Source: Domibacillus iocasae (GTDB lineage Bacteria > Bacillota > Bacilli > Bacillales > Domibacillaceae). From it: DNA of 64,000 bases. The position numbers and the translations under genes were made by a program. The notes under the pieces are model-generated. The model made no database searches. It was given only the letters and a program-made list of their open reading frames with translations, and was not told the DNA's origin. Of the stretch, positions 17,750-25,757 are shown piece by piece. Each line of letters opens with the position of its first letter. Position 1 is the first letter of the stretch. The stretch covers positions 1-64,000 of the forward strand of contig NZ_MAMP01000002.1 in assembly GCF_001750285.1 (NCBI RefSeq), given 5' to 3'.

Positions 17750-18895
17750 TTATAAATTTGCCACAATTCGTTCTGCGGCCTGTCTGGCGCCTGATATATT
17801 TCGCGCGATTGGACCGATTTCAAGCTCAGCTAACGGACCCATCACAAACAAGTGCGGACACCACTCCAATGATTCGTTTACAATCGGATAGCCGCAATGA
17901 GCACATTGCAGGTTTTCATTTAAGATCAGTTTTTGCAGCCACGGCTGTGAAGGCAATGAGGACTTGAACCCCGTCGCTAAAATAACAGTTTTTGCTTGAA
18001 TGTTGGAATGATCCTTCATTGTGATCGTTGTTTCATTCATTTTAATGGGTTCTCCACTTATAATTTGAAGTTCATTTCTTTTTTGAAAACGTGCAAGTTT
18101 ATAAAAAAGCTCCTGCGTAATAGATCCTTTATGACGCGCGGCTTTGATCACTTCTCTGCGCTGCTGGTAGTCTTCTATTTTTCGGAATCCGGTTTGATTT
18201 TTCGGCCCCAGCCACCCCGGGTCACTATCAAAAAAATGTACACGGAAAGGGTGCCGCTTTAAAAGTGTTGTTTTCCCAGGAAATAATTGGCTGACTGCCA
18301 CAGCTGTATGGGCCGCCGTGATGCCTCCACCTACAATGACAACAGGAGGTTTTAGTTTTTTGAAGTCTGGTATTTGTTCATCAAAAATATGAAAAGCCCG
18401 TTTATGTGCCCATTCGGGAATCATAGGTTGTTCATTAACACTTATCGCAACTATAATATTTTCCGCCATTATTTGTTCGCCTGATTCGAGCGTAAGAACC
18501 CAGCGTTCATTTCGTTTAACTGAAACGACTTTCCCTTGCTTCCATGCTTTTTGTATGTTTATCTCATACAAAACATTTTCCGAGTGATCATTGAAAAAAT
18601 CGAGCTGCGGCCGCTTATAATAACCGTAAAGATCTCTACTCTTTGCCGAGTCACTGTATTTTTGCAAGCTTAATGGATGAACATCGATGTGATGAACAAC
18701 TGGCGAGCGTAAATATTCCATGCCAATCCGTTTCGTATTTCGCCTCCACCTAGCCATTGGTTTGTCATAAAGATCAATGATTCGAAGACGATCAATTGAA
18801 GTCTTTCCACTTTTTATTAAAAAAGTTGCTGCTGTACAGCCATGGATGCCACCGCCGATAATCGCCCACTCAATCAATTCCTTCCTCTCCTTCAC
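17750..18895 (-). CDS. FAD/NAD(P)-binding oxidoreductase, candidate zinc-stress gene
   Basis: A flavoprotein of about 375 residues with two dinucleotide-binding motifs: WAIIGGGIHGCTAATFL at the N-terminus and VVIVGGGITAAHTAVAV near residue 188, plus VILATGFKSSLP. It resembles flavin monooxygenases and pyridine-nucleotide reductases; the substrate is unknown. A late CAHC...WC segment (near residue 335) could bind metal. The GTG at 18895 opens the frame, but a TTG at 18877, 9 nt after GGAG, gives the better start and leaves the palindromic operators fully upstream. Confidence 0.85.
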   Translation of the reverse strand: MKERKELIEWAIIGGGIHGCTAATFLIKSGKTSIDRLRIIDLYDKPMARWRRNTKRIGMEYLRSPVVHHIDVHPLSLQKYSDSAKSRDLYGYYKRPQLDFFNDHSENVLYEINIQKAWKQGKVVSVKRNERWVLTLESGEQIMAENIIVAISVNEQPMIPEWAHKRAFHIFDEQIPDFKKLKPPVVIVGGGITAAHTAVAVSQLFPGKTTLLKRHPFRVHFFDSDPGWLGPKNQTGFRKIEDYQQRREVIKAARHKGSITQELFYKLARFQKRNELQIISGEPIKMNETTITMKDHSNIQAKTVILATGFKSSLPSQPWLQKLILNENLQCAHCGYPIVNESLEWCPHLFVMGPLAELEIGPIARNISGARQAAERIVANL

Positions 18896-18898
18896 AAA

Positions 18899-18954
18899 GC
18901 GTAATTGTTACGATTTAAATCGTAAAACGAAATAATTACGATTTAAATCGTAAT
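18899..18954 (-). promoter_or_regulatory. Array of Zur-like operator palindromes
   Basis: Three overlapping inverted repeats sit directly before the flavoprotein gene: GCGTAATTGTTACGA (18899-18913, a 7-1-7 arrangement close to the Bacillus Zur consensus TCGTAATnATTACGA), a perfect 18-bp palindrome TTACGATTTAAATCGTAA (18908-18925), and a perfect 20-bp palindrome (18935-18954) with the same core. The centres of the last two are 28 bp apart. The half-site TCGTAAT is what separates Zur from Fur and PerR boxes. The link to Zur is by motif only. Confidence 0.7.
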
Positions 18955-19053
18955 ACATCTTACACTTTAAGTCAACTCTTTGAATGAAAGGTTTTCGTCA
19001 AATCATGATAGTAAATAGCCACTTGTTATCCTCTCTATTTTGGCACCTTTAAT

Positions 19054-19067
19054 AAATAACGCTTTCA
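19054..19067. promoter_or_regulatory. Candidate catabolite-responsive element (cre)
   Basis: AAATAACGCTTTCA, reverse complement TGAAAGCGTTATTT, matches about 12 of 14 positions of the CcpA cre consensus. It lies about 140 bp upstream of the sucrose regulator gene. A separate 9-bp inverted repeat (19097-19105 with 19121-19129) lies between it and the gene. Confidence 0.4.
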
Positions 19068-19205
19068 ATCATAATAAACTATTAACTAAAAAAATGAATA
19101 TTTTATTTAGTTACTTTTAGTAAAATATTTTTCTTTTTTGCAAATTGTACGGGTTTTCCATTCATATTGTATAGTAGATACAGAGACGAAATGGAGTGAA
19201 CGACC

Positions 19206-20204
19206 ATGAAAACTATTGCAGATATTGCCAAAATAGCCGGTGTGGCGAAAAGCACGGTATCACGCTATTTAAATGGCGGTTCGGTAAGTGAAGAAACAAA
19301 AAAGAAAATTGAATTGGTAATTGAAGAAACCGGCTACGCGCCCAATGCTTTTGCGCAGAGCTTAAAAGCGAAAAAAACGAATATTATCGGCACGATTATT
19401 CCGCGGCTCGACTCATATGCAACATCCCGTACACTAATGGGCATTGATGAACGGCTGCGTGAACTGAATTATCATATGCTCGTATCCAATACGGGCCAGG
19501 ATTTAACACGCGAGATTGAAAATATTTATACACTGGCCAAACAAAAAGTCGCCGGTATTATTTTGCTGGCAACCGAAGTGACAGATGCTCATTTAAAAGC
19601 AATTCAGGAAATCGATATTCCTGTCCTGCTTGTCGGCCAGCAGCACGATAATGTTTATAGCCTTGTCCATGACGACGAAACAGCCGGTTATGCGATCGGC
19701 AAGTATATCGCACAGCGCGGACATAAAAAAATTGCATTTTTAGGTGTCGGTGAATATGATGTTGCGGTTGGCGTGAAGCGAAAAAAAGGGTTTGCTCAAG
19801 CCGTAAGCGAACATACGGCAGATGTGGAAGCTCGATTTTTCGAAACAACCTTTAGTATGAGCGATGCGGCAGAGCGGGCAGGACAGCTTTTTGACGAGTT
19901 TTCGCCGTCTGCTGTTGTGTGTGCAACAGATAACCTTGCCATCGGTGCGATGAAAGCCGCTTATCAAAAAAAGCTCCGTGTACCAATGGACGTTTCCATT
20001 ACAGGTTTTGGCGGATATGAGGTAACAGCGATGATGAATCCTTCTTTAACGACCGTTCGTATTCATTTTACAGAAGCAGGGCATACTGCTGCCTCGCATA
20101 TTGCCAAACTTGTAAAAGGAGAAGATGTGCCGAAGCTGACGTATTCACGGTTCGATCTTATTTTGCGGGAAAGTGTTGACATTCGGACTAATCATCTTTT
20201 ATAA
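19206..20204 (+). CDS. scrR: LacI-family repressor of the sucrose operon
   Basis: A 332-residue regulator with the LacI helix-turn-helix at the N-terminus (TIADIAKIAGVAKSTVSRYL, hinge through about residue 60) and a periplasmic-binding-like sugar domain. It lies directly upstream of, and codirectional with, the sucrose PTS, hydrolase and fructokinase genes. The spacer after it contains three palindromes AACCGGTT of the LacI type. It is therefore inferred to be the sucrose repressor, most likely induced by sucrose 6-phosphate or a fructose phosphate. GGAGTGA precedes the ATG. Confidence 0.88.
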   Translation: MKTIADIAKIAGVAKSTVSRYLNGGSVSEETKKKIELVIEETGYAPNAFAQSLKAKKTNIIGTIIPRLDSYATSRTLMGIDERLRELNYHMLVSNTGQDLTREIENIYTLAKQKVAGIILLATEVTDAHLKAIQEIDIPVLLVGQQHDNVYSLVHDDETAGYAIGKYIAQRGHKKIAFLGVGEYDVAVGVKRKKGFAQAVSEHTADVEARFFETTFSMSDAAERAGQLFDEFSPSAVVCATDNLAIGAMKAAYQKKLRVPMDVSITGFGGYEVTAMMNPSLTTVRIHFTEAGHTAASHIAKLVKGEDVPKLTYSRFDLILRESVDIRTNHLL

Positions 20205-20205
20205 T
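20176..20205 (+). promoter_or_regulatory. Promoter of the sucrose operon (inside the end of scrR)
   Basis: Perfect sigma-A hexamers TTGACA (20176-20181) and TATAAT (20200-20205) with an 18-bp spacer. The promoter lies within the last codons of the repressor gene, and the first operator palindrome begins 7 bp downstream at the expected transcription start. Confidence 0.8.
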
Positions 20206-20211
20206 CTAATT

Positions 20212-20308
20212 GAAACCGGTTCCTACAACCGTTTTCAATTTTTTAATTCTTTATTGGAACCGGTTCCTTAATCAGCTTTTTTTATTTGCTTTTTTCAGAA
20301 CCGGTTCC
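20212..20308. promoter_or_regulatory. Three LacI-type operators of the sucrose operon
   Basis: Palindromic sites GAAACCGGTTCC (20212-20223), GGAACCGGTTCC (20256-20267) and AGAACCGGTTCC (20297-20308). The centres are 44 and 41 bp apart, about four helical turns each, so bound repressors would lie on one face of the DNA. The first overlaps the start point of the consensus promoter. The central CG with flanking purine/pyrimidine symmetry is typical of LacI-family operators. Confidence 0.8.
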
Positions 20309-20347
20309 ACTCAACTTATAATTTTCATCCATAAAGGAGGAAGCAGT

Positions 20348-21787
20348 ATGAATTATAATGAAATCGCCCGCGAAACGCTCCAAGCTATTGGAGGCAAAGA
20401 AAATGTTGCTGCTGCTGCACATTGTGCTACTCGGCTTCGTCTCGCTTTGCATGACGAATCACTTGTTGACCAGGAAAAATTAGATGCGATGGACAGTGTC
20501 AAGGGTACATTTTCTACCGGCGGACAGTATCAAATCATTTTTGGTTCTGGAACAGTGAATAACGTCTTTGCGGAATTTTCTAAAATGACCGGTACGGACG
20601 GCATGTCGACTACAGATGTAAAAAGCGCGGGCGCGAAGAACATGAACCCGCTTCAGCGTTTTGTGAAAATGCTGTCAGACATTTTTGTTCCGATCATTCC
20701 GGCCATCGTCGCCGGTGGTTTGTTAATGGGAATTAACAACCTTCTGACTGCTCAAGGATTGTTTATCGACGGCCAGTCAATCGTCGAAGCATATCCGAAC
20801 ATGGCCGACCTCGCAGCGCTTATTAATACATTCGCAAACGCTGCCTTTGTCTTCCTGCCTATTTTAATCGGCTTCTCAGCGACGCAGCGGTTTGGCGGAA
20901 ATGCGTATCTCGGTGCTGCTCTCGGAATGATTATGGTTCATCCTGATTTACTAAACGGCTGGGGATATGGCGGCGCGCTTGTCAGCGGCGAGATTCCCGT
21001 TTGGTCTATCTTCGGATTTGAAATTGAAAAAATTGGCTATCAGGGAACGGTTCTTCCTGTATTAGCTGCTTCGTTTATATTGGCAAAAGTAGAATTATCG
21101 CTGCGCAAAGTAATTCCTTCTGCACTCGATAACTTGCTGACACCTCTTTTAACGATTTTTATCACTGGTATTTTGACGTTTACACTCGTTGGACCGATTA
21201 CCCGTTCAGCCGGCAACCTGCTTTCTGACGGCATGATTTGGCTTTATGATACGACTGGCTTTATCGGCGGCGCCCTGTTTGGCCTGCTTTATGCACCAAT
21301 CGTTATTACAGGTATGCATCACAGCTTTATTGCGGTTGAAACACAATTGCTTGCAGATATTGCTAAAACAGGCGGCTCATTTATTTTCGTCGTTGCGACA
21401 ATGTCAAATGTCGCACAAGGCGCAGCAACACTCGCTGTCTTTCTATTAACCAAAAATAAAAAGCTGAAAGGCACCGCGTCAGCAGCCGGCATCTCTGCCC
21501 TGCTCGGCATTACTGAGCCAGCAATGTTCGGCGTCAACTTGAAGCTTCGCTATCCATTTATCGGCGCCATTATCGGCTCTGCTGTTGCTACAGCTTACGT
21601 GACATTCTTTAAAGTGAAAGCCATCGCACTCGGAGCAGCCGGCCTTCCCGGCGTTATTTCCATTCAGCATGAAGGCCTTGTTCAATATGTGATCGGCATG
21701 GTTATTGCCATTGCGGTTGCGTTTGTGGTGACCATCGTGCTCGGAAAGCGTGATGAAAAAAAGCAAGCGGTACAAAATGCCGCATAA
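20348..21787 (+). CDS. scrA: PTS sucrose-specific EIIBC component
   Basis: A 479-residue membrane transporter that imports and phosphorylates sucrose to sucrose 6-phosphate. The EIIB domain is at the N-terminus, with the phosphorylated Cys26 in HCATRLRLAL. The EIIC domain has about ten helices and the signature GITEPAMFGVNLKLRYPF. There is no EIIA domain, so it must borrow EIIA from another glucose-family PTS. The start at 20348 follows AAAGGAGG; the frame is open upstream only through the operator region. The gene order with hydrolase and fructokinase supports sucrose, as opposed to trehalose. Confidence 0.92.
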   Translation: MNYNEIARETLQAIGGKENVAAAAHCATRLRLALHDESLVDQEKLDAMDSVKGTFSTGGQYQIIFGSGTVNNVFAEFSKMTGTDGMSTTDVKSAGAKNMNPLQRFVKMLSDIFVPIIPAIVAGGLLMGINNLLTAQGLFIDGQSIVEAYPNMADLAALINTFANAAFVFLPILIGFSATQRFGGNAYLGAALGMIMVHPDLLNGWGYGGALVSGEIPVWSIFGFEIEKIGYQGTVLPVLAASFILAKVELSLRKVIPSALDNLLTPLLTIFITGILTFTLVGPITRSAGNLLSDGMIWLYDTTGFIGGALFGLLYAPIVITGMHHSFIAVETQLLADIAKTGGSFIFVVATMSNVAQGAATLAVFLLTKNKKLKGTASAAGISALLGITEPAMFGVNLKLRYPFIGAIIGSAVATAYVTFFKVKAIALGAAGLPGVISIQHEGLVQYVIGMVIAIAVAFVVTIVLGKRDEKKQAVQNAA

Positions 21788-21796
21788 CAAACTTAT

Positions 21797-21818
21797 GATG
21801 GAGGGGCACACCTCCATC
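21797..21818 (+). other. Intercistronic hairpin between scrA and the hydrolase gene
   Basis: GATGGAGG and CCTCCATC form an 8-bp stem with a 6-nt loop, followed by TTATTTTTAT. It may lower downstream expression or stabilise the scrA message. It is too weak to call a full terminator. Confidence 0.5.
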
Positions 21819-21846
21819 TTATTTTTATATTTATGAGGTGATCGAA

Positions 21847-23319
21847 TTGCAATGGACAACAGAACAGCGTTATACACGTATTGAAGATATCTCTGAAAAA
21901 GATTGGAAAGAGTTAAAAAAACAAGTGGATCGTTCTCCATGGCGCCAGACGTATCATATACAGCCAGAAACAGGTTTATTAAATGACCCGAATGGCTTTT
22001 CTTTTTATAACGGAGAATACCATTTGTTTTATCAGTGGTTTCCCCTTGGCCCTGTCCATGGGATTAAGTATTGGTATCACACAAAATCAAAAGACCTCGT
22101 TCACTGGGAAAATGCCGGCATCGCAATTCGTCCAAATGACGAGATCGACAGCCACGGTGCTTATTCAGGAAGCGGCATTGAGCACAACGGCCAGCTTTAC
22201 TTAATGTACACCGGCAATACACGTGATGAACAATGGGTACGCCACCCGAAGCAAAACATCGCCGTTATGGACGAACAAGGCATTATCAAAAAATGGGAAA
22301 CACCTGTTATTGATCACGTTCCGGACGGGTACACCGACCATTTCCGTGACCCGAAAGTATGGAAAGAAAACAACACGTTTTATTCCATTATCGGCGCACA
22401 GCGAATCGATAAAACCGGCTGCGCCGTGTTATACAGTTCGCCGGATATGAAAAATTGGACATTTAAAGGGGAAATCCAAACCGATTTGCCTCATTTCGGC
22501 TACATGTGGGAATGCCCTGATTATTTTACCGTTGACGGGCAGGGTATTTTCGTTTTTTCCCCACAAGGCATTGCGCCAGACGGCGATCAGTATCATAATA
22601 TTTATCAATCCGGTTATGTATTGGGGAATTTGGATGTTCAAACACAAACAATGCAGCACAGCGAGTTTCATGAATTGGATCGTGGATTTGACTTTTACGC
22701 TCCACAAACGATGGAAGCACCAGATGGACGCCGTATTTTAGTCGGCTGGATGGGCCTTCCGGAAATGGCGTATCCGACAGATGAACACGGCTGGGCGCAT
22801 TGCCTAACGCTTCCTCGTGAAATCACGATTGAAAATGGACGGCTTATGCAGCGGCCGGTGCGCGAGCTGAAAAACTTGCGCGGCATTAAGATGGAAGCGT
22901 CTGCCCAGCTGCATGATGAAGTAAAGACATTCGACAGCTTCAGCGGCACTGCATTTGAACTAGTTTGCTCGTTCGAAATACAAGATGCCGATTCGTGCGG
23001 CATTGAAATTCGGGTAAATGAAACAGAAAAAACCGTTATCACGTATGATGCGATCCATCAAAGATTGAGTTTGGACAGAACATATTCCGGCGCTCTGGCT
23101 GACTCGGAGTACGGAACAGTCCGCAGCTGTTTTTTAGATACAAAACACGTCACGTTTCATTTATTTGTCGATTCTTCTTCATTGGAACTATTCGTAAATG
23201 ACGGATTAGAAGTATTCACAAGCCGTATTTTTCCGAGCGAAGACTGCACAGGTATCCGCTTTTTTGCAAAAGGCGGCCGCGCATCTTGCCAGGCGGTTAA
23301 ATGGACGATTGGGGGATGA
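21847..23319 (+). CDS. sacA: Sucrose-6-phosphate hydrolase (GH32)
   Basis: A cytoplasmic glycosidase of 490 residues that splits sucrose 6-phosphate into glucose 6-phosphate and fructose. All three GH32 motifs are present: NDPNG with the nucleophile Asp near residue 47, FRDP near 158, and WECPD with the acid-base Glu near 213. A C-terminal beta-sandwich follows. I prefer the TTG at 21847, because GAGGTG lies 6 nt upstream; a GTG at 21838 is in frame but overlaps that site. It ends in an ATGA overlap region with the fructokinase gene. Confidence 0.93.
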   Translation: MQWTTEQRYTRIEDISEKDWKELKKQVDRSPWRQTYHIQPETGLLNDPNGFSFYNGEYHLFYQWFPLGPVHGIKYWYHTKSKDLVHWENAGIAIRPNDEIDSHGAYSGSGIEHNGQLYLMYTGNTRDEQWVRHPKQNIAVMDEQGIIKKWETPVIDHVPDGYTDHFRDPKVWKENNTFYSIIGAQRIDKTGCAVLYSSPDMKNWTFKGEIQTDLPHFGYMWECPDYFTVDGQGIFVFSPQGIAPDGDQYHNIYQSGYVLGNLDVQTQTMQHSEFHELDRGFDFYAPQTMEAPDGRRILVGWMGLPEMAYPTDEHGWAHCLTLPREITIENGRLMQRPVRELKNLRGIKMEASAQLHDEVKTFDSFSGTAFELVCSFEIQDADSCGIEIRVNETEKTVITYDAIHQRLSLDRTYSGALADSEYGTVRSCFLDTKHVTFHLFVDSSSLELFVNDGLEVFTSRIFPSEDCTGIRFFAKGGRASCQAVKWTIGG

Positions 23320-23321
23320 AA

Positions 23322-24293
23322 ATGGGAACGTTGTATTCAATCGGAGAAGTGTTAATTGATTTTATTCCACTGCAAAAAGGACAGGCCCTCAAGGATGTGG
23401 TTTCATTTGAGCGCGCGCCAGGCGGGGCTCCAGCAAACGTAGCGGCTGCTGTGTCAAAGCTTGGTGGAAAATCGGCGATGATAACTAAACTCGGGGCCGA
23501 CGCGTTTGGCGACTTCTTACTGGAAAAGCTGGACGAAGCCGGTGTTGAAACAAAACATGTCATCCGTACAAACGAAGCAAACACGGCTCTCGCTTTCGTT
23601 TCGCTTCGTGAAGACGGAGAGCGTGATTTTTCTTTTTACCGAAAACCGTGTGCCGACTTGCTGATGACAGAAGATGAAGTGGATGAATCACTGTTTGCGT
23701 CCGGCGACATTTTGCATTTCTGCTCAGTTGATTTAGTTGAAAGCCCGATGAAGCATGCACACATCAAAGCGATCAATTCAGCGAAGCAGCGCGGCGCTTT
23801 AGTGAGCTTCGACCCAAATGTCCGGCTGCCGCTTTGGGATAGCCCGGATGCATGCCGCGAAACGATTTTAGCGTTTATTCCAAAAGCTCATCTTGTCAAA
23901 ATTTCAGACGAAGAATTGGAGTTTATCACCGGGCTGTCAGATGAAAAAGCGGCCATTGATTCTCTTTTTACCGGTGATGTAAAAGCTGTCGTTTATACAC
24001 GCGGCGCGGCTGGCGCAACACTGTTCGTCAACGGGGCTGAAATTCAAGCAGACGGCTTTTCTGTGCAAGTCCAGGATACAACCGGTGCGGGAGATGCGTT
24101 TATCGGTAGCTTTTTATTTAAGATGCTCGAAGCAGGCACCACACTGGAAAATATGGAAGATGTATTAGTCCGAAATGGTAAAGAAATTGTAAGATTCGCC
24201 AATGCAGCGGGCGCGTTTACAACGACTGGCAAAGGAGCCATCTCAGCGCTTCCTTCACCGCAGCAAATGGAAAACATGCTGAAGCCTCGCTAA
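23322..24293 (+). CDS. scrK: Fructokinase, PfkB family
   Basis: A 323-residue sugar kinase that phosphorylates the fructose released by the hydrolase. It has the N-terminal GGAPANVAAAVSKLG sugar-binding glycine motif and the PfkB signature DTTGAGDAFIGSF with the catalytic aspartate. The ATG at 23322 has GGGGG at the right distance; the ATG at 23316 overlaps the hydrolase stop and also stays in frame. It completes the repressor, transporter, hydrolase, kinase set for sucrose. Confidence 0.92.
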   Translation: MGTLYSIGEVLIDFIPLQKGQALKDVVSFERAPGGAPANVAAAVSKLGGKSAMITKLGADAFGDFLLEKLDEAGVETKHVIRTNEANTALAFVSLREDGERDFSFYRKPCADLLMTEDEVDESLFASGDILHFCSVDLVESPMKHAHIKAINSAKQRGALVSFDPNVRLPLWDSPDACRETILAFIPKAHLVKISDEELEFITGLSDEKAAIDSLFTGDVKAVVYTRGAAGATLFVNGAEIQADGFSVQVQDTTGAGDAFIGSFLFKMLEAGTTLENMEDVLVRNGKEIVRFANAAGAFTTTGKGAISALPSPQQMENMLKPR

Positions 24294-24390
24294 TGCAGGG
24301 GATTGGTTATGTGGATTTAATCCCTTTCTTTCATGTTTCAGCAATCCACCTATCTTTATTTAAACAACTCTTTTCCTATAAACCGAATAA

Positions 24391-24421
24391 AAAAAGCAGC
24401 GCAGTTAATGCGCTGCTTTTT
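24391..24421. terminator. Bidirectional terminator after the sucrose operon
   Basis: A perfect 13-bp stem (24391-24403 with 24409-24421) and 5-nt loop with A and T runs, between the convergent fructokinase and NlpC/P60 genes. A weaker imperfect hairpin GGGGATT/AATCCCT at about 24298-24325 precedes it. Confidence 0.9.
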
Positions 24422-24426
24422 GAATA

Positions 24427-25446
24427 TTAGTTTGCGTTCATTGCATTATAAATGGCGACTGTGAATGCTTCGCGCGTCGCATTTTCAGATCCGTTGAACG
24501 TATCTTTCTGGAAAAAACCAGTTTCATCAACAGCTGCAACTGCTATAATCCCCTTGTAAGCCCAGTGGCTGGAGCTGACGTCTGAATACATAGTACCCGC
24601 TGCTATAGTTGGAAGCTCACTTTGAAATGCACGATAAATAATAATCGCCATTTCATTACGGGTCATTTCATTATAAGGACGAAATGTTTGATCATCAAAT
24701 CCATTAATGATGCCTGATTCCTGTATAGCCGCTATATCAGCTGCAAATGAATTCTCTGCTGAAACATCTGTAAATTTTGATGATGATTGTAATGAAAGAC
24801 CTAGAACCCGATTTAAAATTGCCGCAGCTTGACCGCGCGTTACTTGTTCATCCGGGCGAAATGTATAATCATTGTATCCATTAATGACTTTGCTGTCTGT
24901 TAATGTTTTAATTGCCTGATACGTAACAGCGAATTTTGAAACATCTGTAAACCAATTCGGCGTGACAGCAGATGCCTTTTCCGCCAATACCCGTTTCGCC
25001 CCGGCATATTTTGATCCCCAATATGAATCATTCATTGAAACAAGCGTGATTCCTTTGCTTGAGGTCGCATTCAACACCTGGTTGTTTCCTGCATATATAC
25101 CAACATGGGAAATGCCTTTTTTATATGTATTTGCGTAAAAAATTAAGTCACCGATCTGCAGATCACTTTTCTCAACAGATTTCCCTACATTATATTGTTC
25201 TCCCGTCGTACGCGGCAATGAGATGCCTGCAACATTCTTGTATATGTATTGAGTAAATCCAGAGCAGTCGAACCCACTTGGTGTAGTGCCTCCAAATAAG
25301 TACGGTACACCTATGAACTTTTTCCCGTAAGCGACGACTGATTCACCGACTGATGCGGCTTCTGTTTTGATAGATGCCAGCGGGGACATGCTTAAAAACA
25401 ATATTACAGCTAAAAATGAAAAAACTGCTTTTTTGCAACTTTTCAC
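24427..25446 (-). CDS. Secreted NlpC/P60 endopeptidase with three SLH domains
   Basis: A secreted cell-wall hydrolase of 339 residues. A signal peptide (about 1-30, ending near TEAA) is followed by an NlpC/P60 domain with catalytic Cys near 61 in FDCSGFTQ and His near 114 in ISHVGIYAG. Three S-layer homology repeats follow (WFTDVSKFA..., KFTDVSAEN..., MYSDVSSSHW...), which should anchor it to pyruvylated wall polymer. The third repeat is more divergent. The GTG at 25446 is chosen because GGGGAGG is 6 nt upstream; an ATG at 25470 also opens the frame and would add eight polar residues before the signal. Confidence 0.9.
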   Translation of the reverse strand: MKSCKKAVFSFLAVILFLSMSPLASIKTEAASVGESVVAYGKKFIGVPYLFGGTTPSGFDCSGFTQYIYKNVAGISLPRTTGEQYNVGKSVEKSDLQIGDLIFYANTYKKGISHVGIYAGNNQVLNATSSKGITLVSMNDSYWGSKYAGAKRVLAEKASAVTPNWFTDVSKFAVTYQAIKTLTDSKVINGYNDYTFRPDEQVTRGQAAAILNRVLGLSLQSSSKFTDVSAENSFAADIAAIQESGIINGFDDQTFRPYNEMTRNEMAIIIYRAFQSELPTIAAGTMYSDVSSSHWAYKGIIAVAAVDETGFFQKDTFNGSENATREAFTVAIYNAMNAN

Positions 25447-25543
25447 ACCGTACCTCCCCGATTCTCTCATTCTTATTTCCTCTATATCTTCCTTATAAAT
25501 CTCATTCTAGCAAAAATAAACATTACATAGTTTTACGTTAAAA

Positions 25544-25582
25544 TTACAGTTTCGATTAATTTCGTAACAATCGAAACTGTAA
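25544..25582. repeat. 14-bp perfect inverted repeat upstream of the NlpC/P60 gene
   Basis: TTACAGTTTCGATT (25544-25557) and its exact complement (25569-25582) are separated by 11 nt. It lies after the upstream terminator and about 100 bp before the NlpC gene. An extended -10 TGCTAGAAT lies between it and the gene. It could be an operator, a leader hairpin or a second terminator. Confidence 0.6.
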
Positions 25583-25603
25583 ATTCTAGAAAAAAAATAA
25601 AAA

Positions 25604-25624
25604 AAGGAGCTTTTTCAGCTCCTT
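25604..25624 (-). terminator. Terminator of the cstB-like gene
   Basis: An 8-bp stem (25604-25611 with 25617-25624) followed on the minus strand by a long T-rich run. A further 11-bp inverted repeat GATTTTTGGAT/ATCCAAAAATC lies at about 25639-25673. Confidence 0.75.
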
Positions 25625-25757
25625 CCTCCCCTGATTTTCGGATTTTTGGATTAAATTGTATTTTGATTCCTGATCCAAAAATCTTTCACGAGCTTTTCAT
25701 CAGGAAAATGAACAACATTTTTCTTTTTTTTGATTCCGATTTCTTTACATCATACTA

